Source of the DNA: Tenrec ecaudatus
Lineage: Eukaryota; Chordata; Mammalia; Afrosoricida; Tenrecidae
Reading direction: 5' to 3'
DNA length: 64,000 bases
Assembly (NCBI RefSeq): GCF_050624435.1
Contig: NC_134545.1
Span: 85,340,063 to 85,404,062, forward strand
Below are positions 41,361-52,217 of this stretch, piece after piece. The position numbers and the translations under genes are program-made. The notes below the pieces were generated by a model that did no database searches, was not told where the DNA came from, and was given only the letters and a program-made list of their open reading frames with translations. Every line of letters begins with the position of its first letter. The stretch's first letter is position 1.

Positions 41361-42431
41361 GAAGAGTACCAGGTACAGGGCACGCGCCTTATAAGTTTCT
41401 CTTAAATACATTCCTAGGAGATGATGCCGGAGGCCCTAGGGGAGACCTGGTTGATCAGTCTCCAGAATCTACCATCCCCGTCAAAGACTGTTTCTGACAG
41501 CCATAGGCAGGCCCTTTGAGAGTCTGGGTCCCATCAAGAGCCTGGGTTTTGCTAGTATAAGGATGGGGGGAAAGTGGCTTTTGTTTTTCCTTACTCACAA
41601 GGAGAGGTTGGGTCAAGGATGCGGGATCTAGGCCAGTGGCTGAGCGAACTGATTGGTGGTGGGTAGGCGGGGAACACATCCAGAATCTTTGGACCTTCTG
41701 GTTCACTTGCTCACTGACTCAGATGTGGGAAGACAAGGTTGTTGTAGGTGAAGGGAAATGTCGGTGACGCCTTGAGGGTCAGTAGAGGTCACACATGTTC
41801 TTATTATGAACACAGGCTATTCCAGACTTTATTGTTATACCCAGTCCACACTCATCCATAGATTTCAAGCTAACAATAGAGGGAGTTTTTTTTTTTTTAA
41901 TTCAGAGGCCAAACTTCTCTTGGCCTGTTTTTCTAAATCCCTTCACTCTAACTTGGGGCATCTGTGTTATTCTCCCCCTTGGAGAAGTCACCATGCGGTC
42001 ATGGAATGGTTTGAACTGCATCACGTTTTCAGTTCTTACACTGTGCACGGGCCTGTGTGTGTGATATGTGAGAGCCATGGTTCCTCAGTCACAAAGAGGG
42101 ATGAGTTTAGCCTTTCCTGTTTCATCCTAGGATGCTAAGAAAAGGGAAAGAAAACATGTTCTGCTATCATCTGGAACCCTTAATGCCTGGGGTCCTGAAG
42201 CCAAGCACCTGGATTGATTTGGAGAAAAGAGGGGGCTCTGGTTACTCCTGGGTCTGGCGCAGTGCCAGGGTATTTCTCACGGAACCTGTTGCTCAAGGGC
42301 TTGGGGACTGTGCCGATGTGTTTGGACAAATGCAGCGTACCCAGGTTCACGCTGGAGGGATCAGGGCACACTCCTGGCAGCTCCCTCGGCAGTGTGCCAG
42401 GCCATTCCTGGAAGGAGAGGTACAAAAGGAG
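41361..42431. other. No recognised feature
   Basis: A poly-T run at 41888-41899. The frame of 158 codons at 42214-42690 runs into the AfroSINE and shows no domain, and the overlapping frames are equally unrecognised. Confidence 0.4.
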
Positions 42432-42645
42432 AACCCTTACCAAACTCGAATTCACGGCCATCGGGTCAATTCTGATGCATAGCCACCCTATCAGACGGAG
42501 TAGAACTGCCCCTGTGGGTTTCCAAGGCTATATATCTTTATGGGAGCAGGAAGCTCTACCTTTCTCCTACGGAAGAGCTGGTAGGTTTGAACTGCTGATC
42601 TTTTGGTTAGCAGCTCAACCCACAATGCACGATGCCATCAGAACT
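42432..42645 (+). mobile_element. AfroSINE
   Basis: AATTCACGGCCATCGGGTCA, ATTCTGATGCATAGCCACCC, GGAGTAGAACTGCCCCTGTG, GCTGGTAGGTTTGAACTGCT and TTTTGGTTAGCAGCTCAACC. Confidence 0.92.
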
Positions 42646-42714
42646 CCTTACTGTAGGGTACAGAGTGCTCCATACACATGGCAATGGTGAAGCAACCTGG
42701 TGCCGGAGCAAGAC

Positions 42715-42850
42715 TGGCAGGATAGGGGGATAATGAGCTCAGTTCCACCGCTTCCTGGCCAACGTGACCTGGGTGGTGTAAGTAACTCTCTGCCTCAGTC
42801 TTCCCATTTGTAAAATGGGCTAATAAAGATGACTGCTTCCTTCCATTGAT
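42715..42850 (+). repeat. MIR SINE
   Basis: CAGTTCCACCGCTTCCTGGC, CAACGTGACCTGGGTGG, AAGTAACTCTCTGCCTCAGT and CTTCCCATTTGTAAAATGGG. Confidence 0.85.
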
Positions 42851-42884
42851 GGGGTGATGTGACGATGGAATGTGACATAGAAAA

Positions 42885-43014
42885 TATTCATCACACAGAA
42901 AGCAAAGGTTCTGAGAGTGATGATGGCAGCAAATGTACAAATATGATTGACACAATGGATGGATGGATTATGATAAGAGTTGTATGAGCCCCCGATAAAA
43001 TGGTTAAAAAAAGT
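42885..43014 (+). mobile_element. L1-type 3' end
   Basis: GTTCTGAGAGTGATGATGGC, CACAATGGATGGATGGATTA and GATAAGAGTTGTATGAGCCC, then CGATAAAATGGTTAAAAAAA. Older variant, directly abutting the RTE fragment. Confidence 0.8.
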
Positions 43015-43265
43015 ATGATGCACTGCCAAAAGAACAAGTCTGCCTTGAAAGAAGTGCAGCCAAAATGCTCCTTAGAAGCATCTCACATACTTCAAACCTG
43101 CTATCAAGAGAGACTAATCCCTAGAAAAAAAGACATCATGCTTGGTAAAGCAGAAAGTCGGTATAAAAGAGGAAGAACTTCATGGAGATGGATTGGCACA
43201 TGACTGCAACAATAGGCTCTCCCAAAACAACAGTGAAGATGGAGAAAAAGAGAAAATATTCATCA
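43015..43265 (+). mobile_element. RTE LINE 3' fragment
   Basis: Decodes DIMLGKAESRYKRGRTSWRW, the RTE/BovB C-terminal signature. Upstream GAAGTGCAGCCAAAATGCTC, CTTAGAAGCATCTCACATAC and CTGCTATCAAGAGAG, and downstream GACTGCAACAATAGGCTC, agree with the other RTE copies. Confidence 0.82.
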
Positions 43266-43349
43266 CAGGGTGTGACACCCAACAAGCTCTCAATAAATTT
43301 TGTGATGATGACAGTCTTAAACCCATTATTCTATCCCTCTTCTGGCAGG

Positions 43350-43525
43350 ATGATGGTGTGGCCTATAAGCCAGAGCGACTGGGGTTAAAACCCAAACTGG
43401 ACCATTCACCCTCTATATCCTTGACAACTCTAATGCACATGAGCCTCAGCTTCCTCATCTGTCAAATGAAGCCAATCATACTTGCTTCTAAAGAACACTC
43501 CTGTGGAGGTCAGAAATTATAAGCA
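43350..43525 (+). repeat. MIR/L2-like fragment
   Basis: GAGCCTCAGCTTCCTCATCT and GTCAAATGAAGCCAATCATA are the sense MIR distal core; the proximal part is weaker. Confidence 0.55.
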
Positions 43526-43612
43526 TGTGGCCCCAAAGCCCTAGCTGGACTTCAGTAAGTTTTGTGTGACCTACACTGTGAACAGACAAGTCGGGCAATT
43601 ACTGTAAGTCAA

Positions 43613-43800
43613 AATATACCATTGCCATTGAGACCGTTTTGACTCATAGTGATTGGATCTGACCCTTTAGGGATTCCAAGGCTGAAATCTTCAGGGAAGC
43701 CAGCTGCCACATCATTCTCCCAAGGAGCAGGTGGTGGCTACGAACCATCAACCTTTGGGTTAACAGCCATGTACTCAACCGGTGTGCCCATAAGGTTCCT
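43613..43800 (+). mobile_element. AfroSINE
   Basis: ACCATTGCCATTGAGACCGT, TTTTGACTCATAGTGATTGG, ACGAACCATCAACCTTTGGG and TTAACAGCCATGTACTCAAC. Confidence 0.82.
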
Positions 43801-44450
43801 TTTACTAAAGGAACTGTACAGAGCAAAAACAAGTCTCCCCCTCCGTCCCTGACCCCCCTTCCCTGAAGCAACCACTGTTATTAGCTTCTCAAACATTTTT
43901 CCAGCGTCCATCTGAATCTTGGCCTAAATGGCACCTCATCCATTGCTCCACGCCTTGCTTTCCCATCTCATTTATCTTGGGGATCTTTTCGTATCTGCAC
44001 CTGAAGATCCACTTTATTCTTCATAAGGGAGGCCTTCATTTCCATTGAATAGTTGTATTCCAAGTCTTCTAACCAAGAAACGAATAGTGCACATTTAGAT
44101 TGCTTTTAAGCTGCAAACCAAGCGGGGACATCCAACATCTGTCTATTCCATCTCCCCCTTAAAAAAAATGCTTTCCACTGAATTTCAAATAACAGTTAAG
44201 ATTTCTGGCTGTTTAAAAATTTCAAACAACTTGGAACCAGTAGTCCCCACTTCTGAATAACAACAGTCCTCAGGAATAAGCATTCATGTCCCTCAGAGGG
44301 ACCTGCCTGCTCCAGTCACTCAGAAGCCCCCTTCCTATGGTCTGTCCAACCCAAAGTGCCCCCACAGGCATCTGGTTTGTTAGCCACTGATAAGACTCAC
44401 AGCATAGGACATGTAAATAGTATCTACACCCCCACCCGACTCCCCCACAA
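43801..44450. other. No recognised feature
   Basis: AT-moderate sequence, possibly an old LINE (AAACATTTTTCCAGCGTCCA; AAAATGCTTTCCACTGAATT). No diagnostic block and no gene. Confidence 0.35.
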
Positions 44451-44454
44451 AACC

Positions 44455-44635
44455 TAGTCATTGAATTGATTATAAATGATGACAACCCTATCTAGGATTT
44501 GCAAGACTAAAATTTTTTTAAGACTAAATTTTTATGAGCGCATACAGCTTCATCTTTCTCCTGCTAGGTGTTTGGTGGTTTTGAACTGCTAATTTGTGAC
44601 TTAGCAACCCAATACACATCCCACAGCACCACCAA
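44455..44635 (+). mobile_element. AfroSINE, degenerate
   Basis: TCATTGAATTGATTATAAAT, GACAACCCTATCTAGGATTT, CAGCTTCATCTTTCTCCTGC, TAGGTGTTTGGTGGTTTTGA and ACTTAGCAACCCAATACACA. It is followed directly by the head of the next AfroSINE. Confidence 0.75.
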
Positions 44636-44637
44636 AC

Positions 44638-45250
44638 CAAAAAACCAAACTCATTCCCATGGAGTCCATTCTGACTCTCGGAGGTAATTATATGATCGTT
44701 TGTCAATTTGAGAGGATTAAGAGTAAAGGGGTGGAGTCTAACTGTCAATCAGGTCATAGCCTGAGGCCTCTGTGTGGGAATGACCTTCTCCTGAGGATTC
44801 TGGGAACTCCTGTATTCCTCCTTGGAGGGGAGAGACACTCTCTCTCTGCTCAAACCCTGGGAGACATTGCAGCTGACAAGACACATGGAACTATGCTAGT
44901 GTCCTAAGCTGGAGAAGCCACGTGGAGACCCCTGCCAGCACTGAGATGCTTACAACGCCACTGGATCCACAAGATTTCCCACCCACTGGCCTGCGATCTT
45001 CCTGCATTGGGGCAGCATTGCATGTGTTTCGTGAGTCTGAAGAGGACTTTATAGATTGGTATTGGACATATAGGCTAATATGGAACTTTTGAACTTGATC
45101 TGGACTGAGTTGGGATGTTTTCTCAATGTTCAATTGTTCTTGTATATAAAGCTCTTTCCTATACCCATGCGAGTCTCCCTAGATTTGTTTCCCTAGTCTG
45201 TCCAGACTTACACACTCTCAGCACCACCTGCGATTCTTAAATAGTGTCTC
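44638..45250 (+). mobile_element. AfroSINE head split by an LTR
   Basis: ACCAAACTCATTCCCATGG and AGTCCATTCTGACTCTC (44645-44679) are the SINE head. The LTR 44680-45214 follows, and CTCTCAGCACCACCTGC (45215-45231) plausibly resumes the SINE (standard ACTCATAGCGACCC). The continuation is short and diverged, so its identity is tentative. Confidence 0.5.
44680..45214 (+). mobile_element. Solo LTR of the same family as 17024-17600
   Basis: 535 bp, sense. Shared blocks include CGTTTGTCAATTTGAGAGGA, GGGTGGAGTCTAACTGTCAA, CCTCTGTGTGGGAATGACC, GGAGAAGCCACGTGGAGACC, CCCACCCACTGGCCTGCGAT, GAGTCTGAAGAGGACTTTAT and CCTAGATTTGTTTCCCTAGT. The duplication CTCTC occurs at 44675-44679 and 45215-45219. The first base pair has decayed from TG to GG; the 3' end is CA. 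A TATATAAA box lies near 45142-45150. Confidence 0.85.
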
Positions 45251-45442
45251 TCAAAAACTTCACTGCCATTGAGTCCACCCAATTCATAGCAACCCTAAAG
45301 GACAAGGTAGAGCTGTTCCTGTGGGCTTCCAAGACTGTAACTCTGTAGGGACATAGACGGTCCCAGTTTTCTCCCACGGAGTGGCTGGTCACTTCAAGCA
45401 GATGTCCTTATCACATAACTACCCTGCCACCATGACTCCTCT
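45251..45442 (+). mobile_element. AfroSINE
   Basis: AAACTTCACTGCCATTGAGT, CCAATTCATAGCAACCCTAA, AGGACAAGGTAGAGCTGTTC, AGTTTTCTCCCACGGAGTGG and ACCCTGCCACCATGACTCCT. Confidence 0.88.
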
Positions 45443-45699
45443 TCAACACTGTCCATTACTCAATACATGCTATTCTTCTTCTTCCACAGAGAACCACTGA
45501 TGTGTACACTTTTTAAATAAGTCTGCTTTCTGGACACAGGTCCTTGTGTTTTTACTCAGGCGGGGCAAGGGGAGGGCGGTTTGCATTTTTATAGCATATA
45601 CAGAACTGGAGTTAGAAGCAAGGCCAATATCATACTTACCGGCCTTCCAAGGCTCTGGAAAGAGGGGACATTCCTTCACAGACAAACTGCCCTCTAGGC

Positions 45700-45835
45700 C
45701 TAAGCTGGCCAAATACAGTAGCCATTGGTCATCCCTAGCCATCGAATTTCAAATGAAATGATTTTAAATGCAATTTCTCAGGTGCACATTTTAAGGGCTC
45801 AAATGCCGCATGTGACAGGGAATCTTGCAGCCATG
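45700..45835. repeat. Possible ancient DNA-transposon remnant
   Basis: AATACAGTAGCCATTGGTCA, TCAAATGAAATGATTTTAAA, TTTCTCAGGTGCACATTTTA and AGGGCTCAAATGCCGCATGT resemble the mammalian MER-type element whose ends read CAGTAGCCACTAGCC...GTGGCTAGTGGCTACTG. Weak match. Confidence 0.4.
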
Positions 45836-46682
45836 GAACAGCTCCATCCTCACAGAAAATTCTTTTGAATGCTGTAGCCCTGGCTTGTGCTCTAGACTCC
45901 AGATCGTAGGGCCTCTTAGCCCTCACTGTGAGGGCCATGCCACACGCACAGCGGGCACAGAGGAGGCACTCAGTAATGTTCTCAGACTCATGACCACCCA
46001 GATGTGAAGGGATGAATCCACCAGTCAACCAATGGGCCACAGATGCCACAGCTTCTTGAGAGGAAAATGAGGACAGGCTAGATCCCAGGGGACTAGAAAC
46101 TGGCAACCTCCAGGGGAGCCCATGGAGTCACCTCCAGGCCAAAGGCCTGGAAAATAAGTGGTTGTTTGAGTTTAAAACCTGTGTTCTGAGACAGTCTTGC
46201 TGTCTCTTTGTGAGCCACCCTCCCCCCTTTGCTTCAGGAGCAAAGCCCCCAAATGTCCCAGTGTCTATGGGCCTGAGCTGAAGAGGCCTCATCAAGCCTG
46301 GGGATTGGCAGAGATTGGTCAACACAAAGCAGAACAAGTGGGGATTCTCCAGAAACTAGGAGGAGAGGAGAGTAAGGCAACGGAGATCTTGCTGGGTACA
46401 GCCCCCATGCAAGCCAGAAGCCACTCTAGGACCCTTGGTGCCTGGCCAAGAGAGAAAGAGAAAGGTTGAGAGGAGAGGTAAAGGGAAGGGGCTGGGAGGG
46501 AAGGGAAGGGAACCAAGAAGGGATGGAGAGAGGGGAGAGGGGAGAGGGAGATGAGGAGGCCACAGCTGAGGATCTGGATGGGAGGGCAGTGTGAGTCACA
46601 CACGTGTGTTTGGAATGTGTGTGTCTTCCTGCACCTCTGTGTGTCTGTGTGTAAGGAGGCTATGCGTGTCATTTGTGAGAAT

Positions 46683-46714
<32 letters not shown>

Positions 46715-47165
46715 TTAGGGACTGTGGGCACCTTGGGGCTTTGTGTGCGTGCGAAGGCGGTAAGGCGTGCATTGTGTGTGTTGCTTCGTGTTGCGGCACT
46801 ATAATCAGTTCCGGGAGCTGTGTGTTGCAGTGAGGACTGCAGTGTGTGAGAGGCATGAGCATGCCTCTGGTAAGGGTCCTGGTTCAGTTCCTCAGACTCC
46901 TGGGTGTGGGTCCAAGCTGACCCCTGGAATCAATTCTGGGAGCCCCACAGAGGAGCAGCCTCTTGTCCCCCCCTCATACGCTCCCCACTGAGACAAGGCT
47001 CAAGCTGTTCTGTCTCCAATAGTCTTTCTGCTGCTGAGAGACGGTCAGGGGACTCTGGCGACCCAAAGCCAGGCACAGAGAGGGACAGACAGGGGAGGGA
47101 AAACCCCACCAGGCCCCAAGGAGAGAGGGAGAGAAGCTGAGAAAGCGGTAGAGAGGCGCTAAGGA
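45836..47165. other. No gene; GA-rich and TG-rich patches
   Basis: A purine-rich block at 46440-46570 is followed by a TG-rich block at 46590-46830 containing a perfect (GT)n run (46684-46713). Frames through these are compositional. Nothing else is recognised. Confidence 0.5.
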
Positions 47166-47169
47166 GGAG

Positions 47170-48065
47170 GGAGGTGGACTCGAGACAGTGGCTCCGAGGC
47201 GGAGAGCTGAGGGTGCGGCGGGGATGGGAGATGGAGGAAGGGAGATTGATGGGGGTGGAGAGACCGGGAGGATGTGGGGGCGAAACCGCGGAGGCAGCGG
47301 ATCAAAGGCCAGAGACTGGGCTCCCGTTGGAGGGGGGAGGGGAGAGCTCCGAAGGGAAGAGCGGGGATGGGGGTGGGAGGGGGCGGGAGGGGGAATTGCC
47401 AGGCGGGCGCTCGGGCGCTCCGAGCCGCGCGGCTCCCCGGGGAGACGGCAGACACTTTGCGGAGATGTTACTCCGGAGTTGGAGACGATGATAAATATGA
47501 TAATTTGTATAAAATCTGAATGGGTCTTGTTTTCGGGGAGAATGCCGCGGATGATGAATGGGCCCTGCTCGCAGAGAGATGGCTGATAAAAAGTGTATTG
47601 GATTGTTGAGAGCGATTTTAATCCTCATTCCGTGTACCTGCAGACGCCCCGCCCGGCCATCGCCGCCGCCTGCCCACGGGCGCGGGCGGCCGGCGGCCCG
47701 GCGGACCTCGGCGGCTCCAGCAGCTTCGGCTATGACTCTAATTACAGAGTTATTAATTTTAAGAGGAGGGTGAGCAGGGGGTTTATGATTATTAATCGAG
47801 CGCCGGTGCTCCGCGGGCGGGCGGGTGGGCCGCGCCAAGCGTCGCTCAGAGCAGGCAGGATGCGCTGGGCCCGCTGAGCAAGCTGGGCGGGCTGCGCGGA
47901 GGAGGAGGCTGCCCGTTCCGCCCGCTCTCCGCTCTCCGCTGGCATCTCTCCAGAGGCAGGTCGGGTTCGCCCAGCCTGCGCCAGAGCCCCAAAGCCAGGA
48001 GCAGCCTCAGCCTCTGGCCCCTGAGCGCCGCTCCGCTGAGCTCCAGTTCTCAGCTGTCCCAGGCA
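47170..48065. promoter_or_regulatory. CpG island 4
   Basis: Dense CpG at 47390-47460 (GGCGGGCGCTCGGGCGCTCC) and 47640-47960 (CGCCCGCTCTCCGCTCTCCG), bracketing a less GC-rich core. The 5' part is GGAG-rich. The open frames across it are overlapping and low-complexity. Confidence 0.75.
47460..47795. promoter_or_regulatory. Candidate conserved element inside CpG island 4
   Basis: GAGATGTTACTCCGGAGTTG, ATGATAAATATGATAATTTG, TATAAAATCTGAATGGGTCT, GCTGATAAAAAGTGTATTGG, GAGCGATTTTAATCCTCATT, GACTCTAATTACAGAGTTAT, TAATTTTAAGAGGAG and TTATGATTATTAATCGAGCG. CTCTAATTACAGAG is a dyad around a homeodomain core. Together with high local CpG this is a strong enhancer or promoter candidate. Confidence 0.55.
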
Positions 48066-48179
48066 TGGAGGGCCTGCGGGCTAGGCAGTGGCTGGAGCTT
48101 TTATTTTAATATAAAGGCGGGCATAATACCAAACACCTCTAGGGAGACCCTCTAGGACCCCGTCTCCCTGGGTGGTGCC

Positions 48180-48290
48180 CAAAGCAAAGGGCTGGGCTGC
48201 TAGCCCCAAAAGTTGGCAGTTTGAATAAACCCAGAGACAGCTCAGAAGCAAGGCCTGGGGATCTAGGGACCCACAATGGGACCCACAGTT
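48180..48290 (-). mobile_element. AfroSINE fragment, antisense
   Basis: GGGCTGGGCTGCTAGCCCCA and AAAGTTGGCAGTTTGAATAA match the reversed tRNA-like half; the rest is lost where the L1 element begins. Confidence 0.6.
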
Positions 48291-48299
48291 CTGGGGGGA

Positions 48300-49560
48300 C
48301 ATGGAAAAGGGGGAAGTGGGGGGAAAGATAGTGGTGTTAACAAACCCAGGGACAAGAGAACAACAAGTGATCCAAATAGGTGGTGAGGAGGGTGTAGGAG
48401 GTCTGGCAGGGCGTGATCAAGGATAATGTAACCAAGAGGAATTACTAAAACCCAGATGAGCATGATAGTGGGACAAGAGGAAAGTCAAAGGAAATAGAGG
48501 AAAGAGCTAGGAGGCAAAGGGCATTTACAGAGGTCTAAATAAAGGCATGTACATATGCAAATATATTTATATATGAGGATGGGGAAATAGATCTATGTGC
48601 ATATATTTATAGGTTTAGTATTAAGGTAGTAGAAGGACTTTGGGTCTCTACTCAAGTACTCCTTCAATGCAAGATAACTTTCTTCTATTAAATTGGCATT
48701 CTATGATGCTAACCTTCCCAACACAAGCACTGAAGACAAAGCAGGTGAATCAGCAAATGTGAAGAAGAAAGCTGATGGTGCCCAGCTATCAAAAGATATA
48801 GCATCTGGGGTCTTAAAGACTTGAAGGTAAACAAGGCCATCTAGCTCAGAAGCAACAAAGCCCACATGGAAGAAGCACATCAGCCTGTGCAATCACAAGG
48901 TGTCGAAGGGATGAGGTATCAGGTATCATCAGAACAAAAAAATCTTATCATATTGAATGAGGAGGGGGAGTGTGCAGTGGAGACCCAAAGCCCAGTTGTA
49001 GGTCACTGGATATCCCCTTACAGAAGGGTCTTGGGGAGGAGACCAGTCAGGGTGTGATGTAGCAAAGATGAAACATACAACTTTCCTCTAATTCCTAAAA
49101 TGCTTCCTCCCCACCCCCCACACCTTTATCATGATCCCAATTCTACCTTGCAAGTCTGGCTAGACCAGAAGATGTACACTGGTACAAATAGGAACTGGAA
49201 ACACAGGGGATCCAGGGCTGATGATCCCTTCAGGACCAGTGGTGTGATTGGCAATACTGGGAGGGTAGAGAGAGGGTGGGTTGGAAAGTGGGAACCAATT
49301 ACAAGGATCTGCATGTGACCTCCTCCCTGGGGAACAACAACAGGAAAGTGGGTGAAGATAGATGTCAGAAAGGGCAAGATATGAAAAAATAATAATTTAT
49401 AAATTATCAAGCGTTCATGAGGGAAGGGGGAGCGGGGAGGGAGGAGCTCATGCCAGGGGCTTAGGTGGAGAGCAAATGTTTTGAGAATGATGAGGGCAAT
49501 GAATGATTGTGATAAGAGTTGTCCTGAGCCCTTAATAAAAGAATTAAAAAGAAAAGAAAA
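48300..49560 (+). mobile_element. L1-type 3' UTR, 1.25 kb
   Basis: Longest uninterrupted copy of the family. It begins near GGGGACATGGAAAAGGGGGA and runs through GAGCATGATAGTGGGACAAG, AAAGAGCTAGGAGGCAAAGG, GGCATGTACATATGCAAATA, GAAGAAAGCTGATGGTGCCC, CAAAAGATATAGCATCTGGG, AGCAACAAAGCCCACATGGA, ACCAGAAGATGTACACTGGT, GGCTTAGGTGGAGAGCAAAT and TGATAAGAGTTGTCCTGAGC to an AATAAAAG..AAAAAGAAAAGAAAA tail. About 30 bp of the usual terminal region are deleted near 49505. No coding region remains. Confidence 0.88.
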
Positions 49561-49584
49561 TGCAATAGAGCCCAGTTCTACTCT

Positions 49585-49725
49585 GAAACACTCAAGGATC
49601 CAAGGAGTCAGAATGGATTAGAGGAACCAATTTAACATTTTGCTTGGGTACCAGGCACCGCACGGTGCTGGGCACTTGGCAGAAGGTGTGTACTCTCTCC
49701 CTTCACAGAAGAGAAAAGTAAGACA
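49585..49725 (-). repeat. MIR-like fragment
   Basis: GGGTACCAGGCACCGCACGG, TGCTGGGCACTTGGCAGAAG and GAAAAGTAAGACACAGAG fit the antisense MIR. Confidence 0.45.
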
Positions 49726-51010
49726 CAGAGAAGTCCCTGCCCTTGAGAGGAGAGAACTATATTTACTTTAAGGATGCCCAAGCAGCAGGGGGGGGCACCC
49801 TCATCTCTAATCTGCCCCCATCTCAGTTTTTCATTTTTAAGACCAGTCTGCTTCATGGCCCTCCCTTATCCCCTCCCCGGCTCTATGATCTGGTGGGTGG
49901 GCTTCCTGAAATGTAACCATCTTAGTGGATGCTTTTCAATCTGTGCTGCAAACTTAGAAGACAGGTCCCCTCTGGAAGGAATCTATTCATGATTCTGTTC
50001 ACTTTAGGAATATTATATTGGTCCACAGTGACGATTTTGAAGAATTCAAAGTTTTTTGGGAAAAAAAACATTCTATTTGGTGGGAGAAGATTGGTTAAAT
50101 TCCAGTAAAAATTGCGACCCTAAAACATAGACTTAGGTACATGTTATACAAACACACACACACTCATTCCCGCCTCATTCTACATAGTGGTTGAAAGAAA
50201 GCAAAAAACATCTCTTCAGATCAGGATCATTCTAGAACTTCTTTAATTTCTGTCTTTTGTTAAGAACAACTTCTCAAAGGGAGGGAAGAGGGTTGGGGGG
50301 CACCTCTGTGCCCTAGACAAGGGGGAGACTGATGAGTGTTCTCTAGGCCAGCTGTGGAGAGGGTCCTGCCCTGGCCACATAGGAAGGTCAATTCTGAGGA
50401 TGACACCTCCGTACTTGCTATGTGGACAGTGGGAAGCCAGCTGAGAGAACAGGCTCAGGAGAGGGTTCTTGCTTCCCTTCAGTTTCCCAGGAACTTTGGC
50501 CAAGCCCTTGGGGGCTCAGCCTGGGACAGCCCAGGTCAGACTTGCCCATGGGACACCAGAATCTATCCAGGGAATTCTAATTTGTGGGTGGGGTTGAAGA
50601 TTGGTACCCACTGGGTGTGAATGGAGAAGACCCTCTCTCCCAGGCAGGCTCGGGCTGTTCTGCTGGGCCCCTGGCCTGGGAGCTGGATACACAGGAAGCA
50701 CTGTAAAGAGGAACATGACTGACTAGAAGAATCAATCTCCCCACACAGTGAACAGCTCTTGGGTGAGGACTGGGTGGCCCTGCTGCCTCACTGGTCACCA
50801 TCCTAGCTAGCCAAGGTGATTCAGAAGGCTTGGGGGGAGAAGAGAGAAGAACCTGGAAGAGAGCAAAGGGGGCTGACTTGAGGATCTGGAATGGAGAGTA
50901 GAGGAGCGTTCCTGGGTCTCACCAAATTTCTACCCATAAGTTGTTCTCTGCACCCATGCAACCCTACACTCCGGCCAGATGTCTTCGTCCCTTTCTGGCA
51001 CCGAGAAAAT
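49726..51010. other. No recognised feature
   Basis: AT-rich 49990-50260 (AAAAAAAACATTCTATTTGG), then GC-moderate DNA. No gene, domain or confident repeat. Confidence 0.4.
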
Positions 51011-51016
51011 CTAGGA

Positions 51017-51147
51017 CAGTGGTTCTCAACCTTCTTCATGCTGCCACCCTTCAATATAATTCCTTATGTGGTGGTGACCCCCAACCATAAAATTATTTTC
51101 ATTGCGACTTCATCACTGCTTGAGAATCCACAGGTTGAGAACCACTG
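51017..51147 (+). mobile_element. SPIN hAT transposon, shortest copy
   Basis: 131 bp: CAGTGGTTCTCAACCTTCTT, TTCCTTATGTGGTGGTGACC, CCCAACCATAAAATTATTTT and TTGCGACTTCATCACTG joined to CCACAGGTTGAGAACCACTG. The left arm stops about 25 bp earlier than in the 13.5 kb copy, so it arose by a different internal deletion. Flanking octamers ATCTAGGA and CTGTAGTG share only 4 of 8 bases. Confidence 0.92.
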
Positions 51148-51179
51148 CTGTAGTGTAAAATAGGGTTAGGAGTGGAGGT

Positions 51180-51370
51180 CATGTCTCGGTACAGACCCTC
51201 CCTCTACCATCTATTTACTGTGAGACTGTGAATGTGCTACTAACATGGCCTCTGTTTCTTCATCTGTAAAAACAGGATACATGGGGGTTAAAGGAATTCA
51301 TGTATCCAAAACATTTAGAATAGTGCCTGGCATACAATAGGCCCTCAGACAGCTTAGCTGGTTTTGCCTT
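51180..51370 (+). repeat. MIR SINE
   Basis: ACCATCTATTTACTGTGAGA, GGCCTCTGTTTCTTCATCTG, TAAAAACAGGATACATGGGG and AATAGTGCCTGGCATACAAT, sense. Confidence 0.85.
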
Positions 51371-51554
51371 GTTATTAACCTTGATAGCTGATGTCTATGG
51401 GGAACTGGCCTTTCCTTTGGGATGAGAACATTTTATGCTACTCTTTCATACCTCCTGACACCCTGTGCCTGCCACAAAGACTGTGCTTAATCAATGCAAG
51501 CCAAAGTTCTGGGCAGAGTGAGGGTGGGGCTGGGGCATGAACCAATATAGTCAA

Positions 51555-51990
51555 ACATCTTCCATGTGCCAGTGGTATATTAACTTCCTAACTCACTCAA
51601 CAATTCCATAAGGGGGACATCCTTGTTCCTTCGCTTCCAAATGTGGTCACTTCACCCAAAGCCAAACTCATTGCCTCTGAGTCCATTCTGACTCAGAGCG
51701 ACCCGGGAGGACAGAGTAAAGCTGCCTCTGAGGGCTTCTGATGCTGCACATCTTCCTGAGAGCAGACAGCCTCATCTTTCTTTCTCGAGCAGTTGGTGGA
51801 TTTGAGCCTCTGATCCTGCTCTTACCAGCCCAACATGTAACCTACTAAGCCAGTAGGGCTCCTCATGGACACTGAGACACAGGGAGTAGCTGGAATCTGC
51901 CCAAAATCACACTGCTAGTACAGTTTAGATCTGAGTGAAGAGGGGGATTCTCTCCTTGGACTACCTGACTCCAAGCTGTGCATTCTTGGG
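51555..51990 (-). repeat. MIR SINE split by an AfroSINE
   Basis: ATCTTCCATGTGCCAGTGG and AACAATTCCATAAGGGGGAC before the AfroSINE, and GGACACTGAGACACAGGGAG, CCCAAAATCACACTGCTAGT after it, together make one antisense MIR. Confidence 0.7.
51655..51862 (+). mobile_element. AfroSINE within MIR
   Basis: AAGCCAAACTCATTGCCTCT, GAGTCCATTCTGACTCAGAG, GGAGGACAGAGTAAAGCTGC, GACAGCCTCATCTTTCTTTC, GGATTTGAGCCTCTGATCCT and AAGCCAGTAGGGCTCCTC: full length. Confidence 0.9.
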
Positions 51991-52217
51991 TGCTGTTTTG
52001 TTGCCTTGGGATGGGTGAGAAATGATTCTCTTGTTCAGAGTGCCCTGTTCTGTGAGGCTGCCCAGGTGGGCGAGGTGTGGAAACCTAGTATGTGGGTTTC
52101 CATTCCTGCAATCCTGACCTCAGGTCCTTTGCAAAGGGGGAGGGGTACAGAAGGGTCAGAGTTGAGACTTAAGCTACTCAGAAACCTAGATGTTCCTTCT
52201 CACCTCACCAGTTCTCA

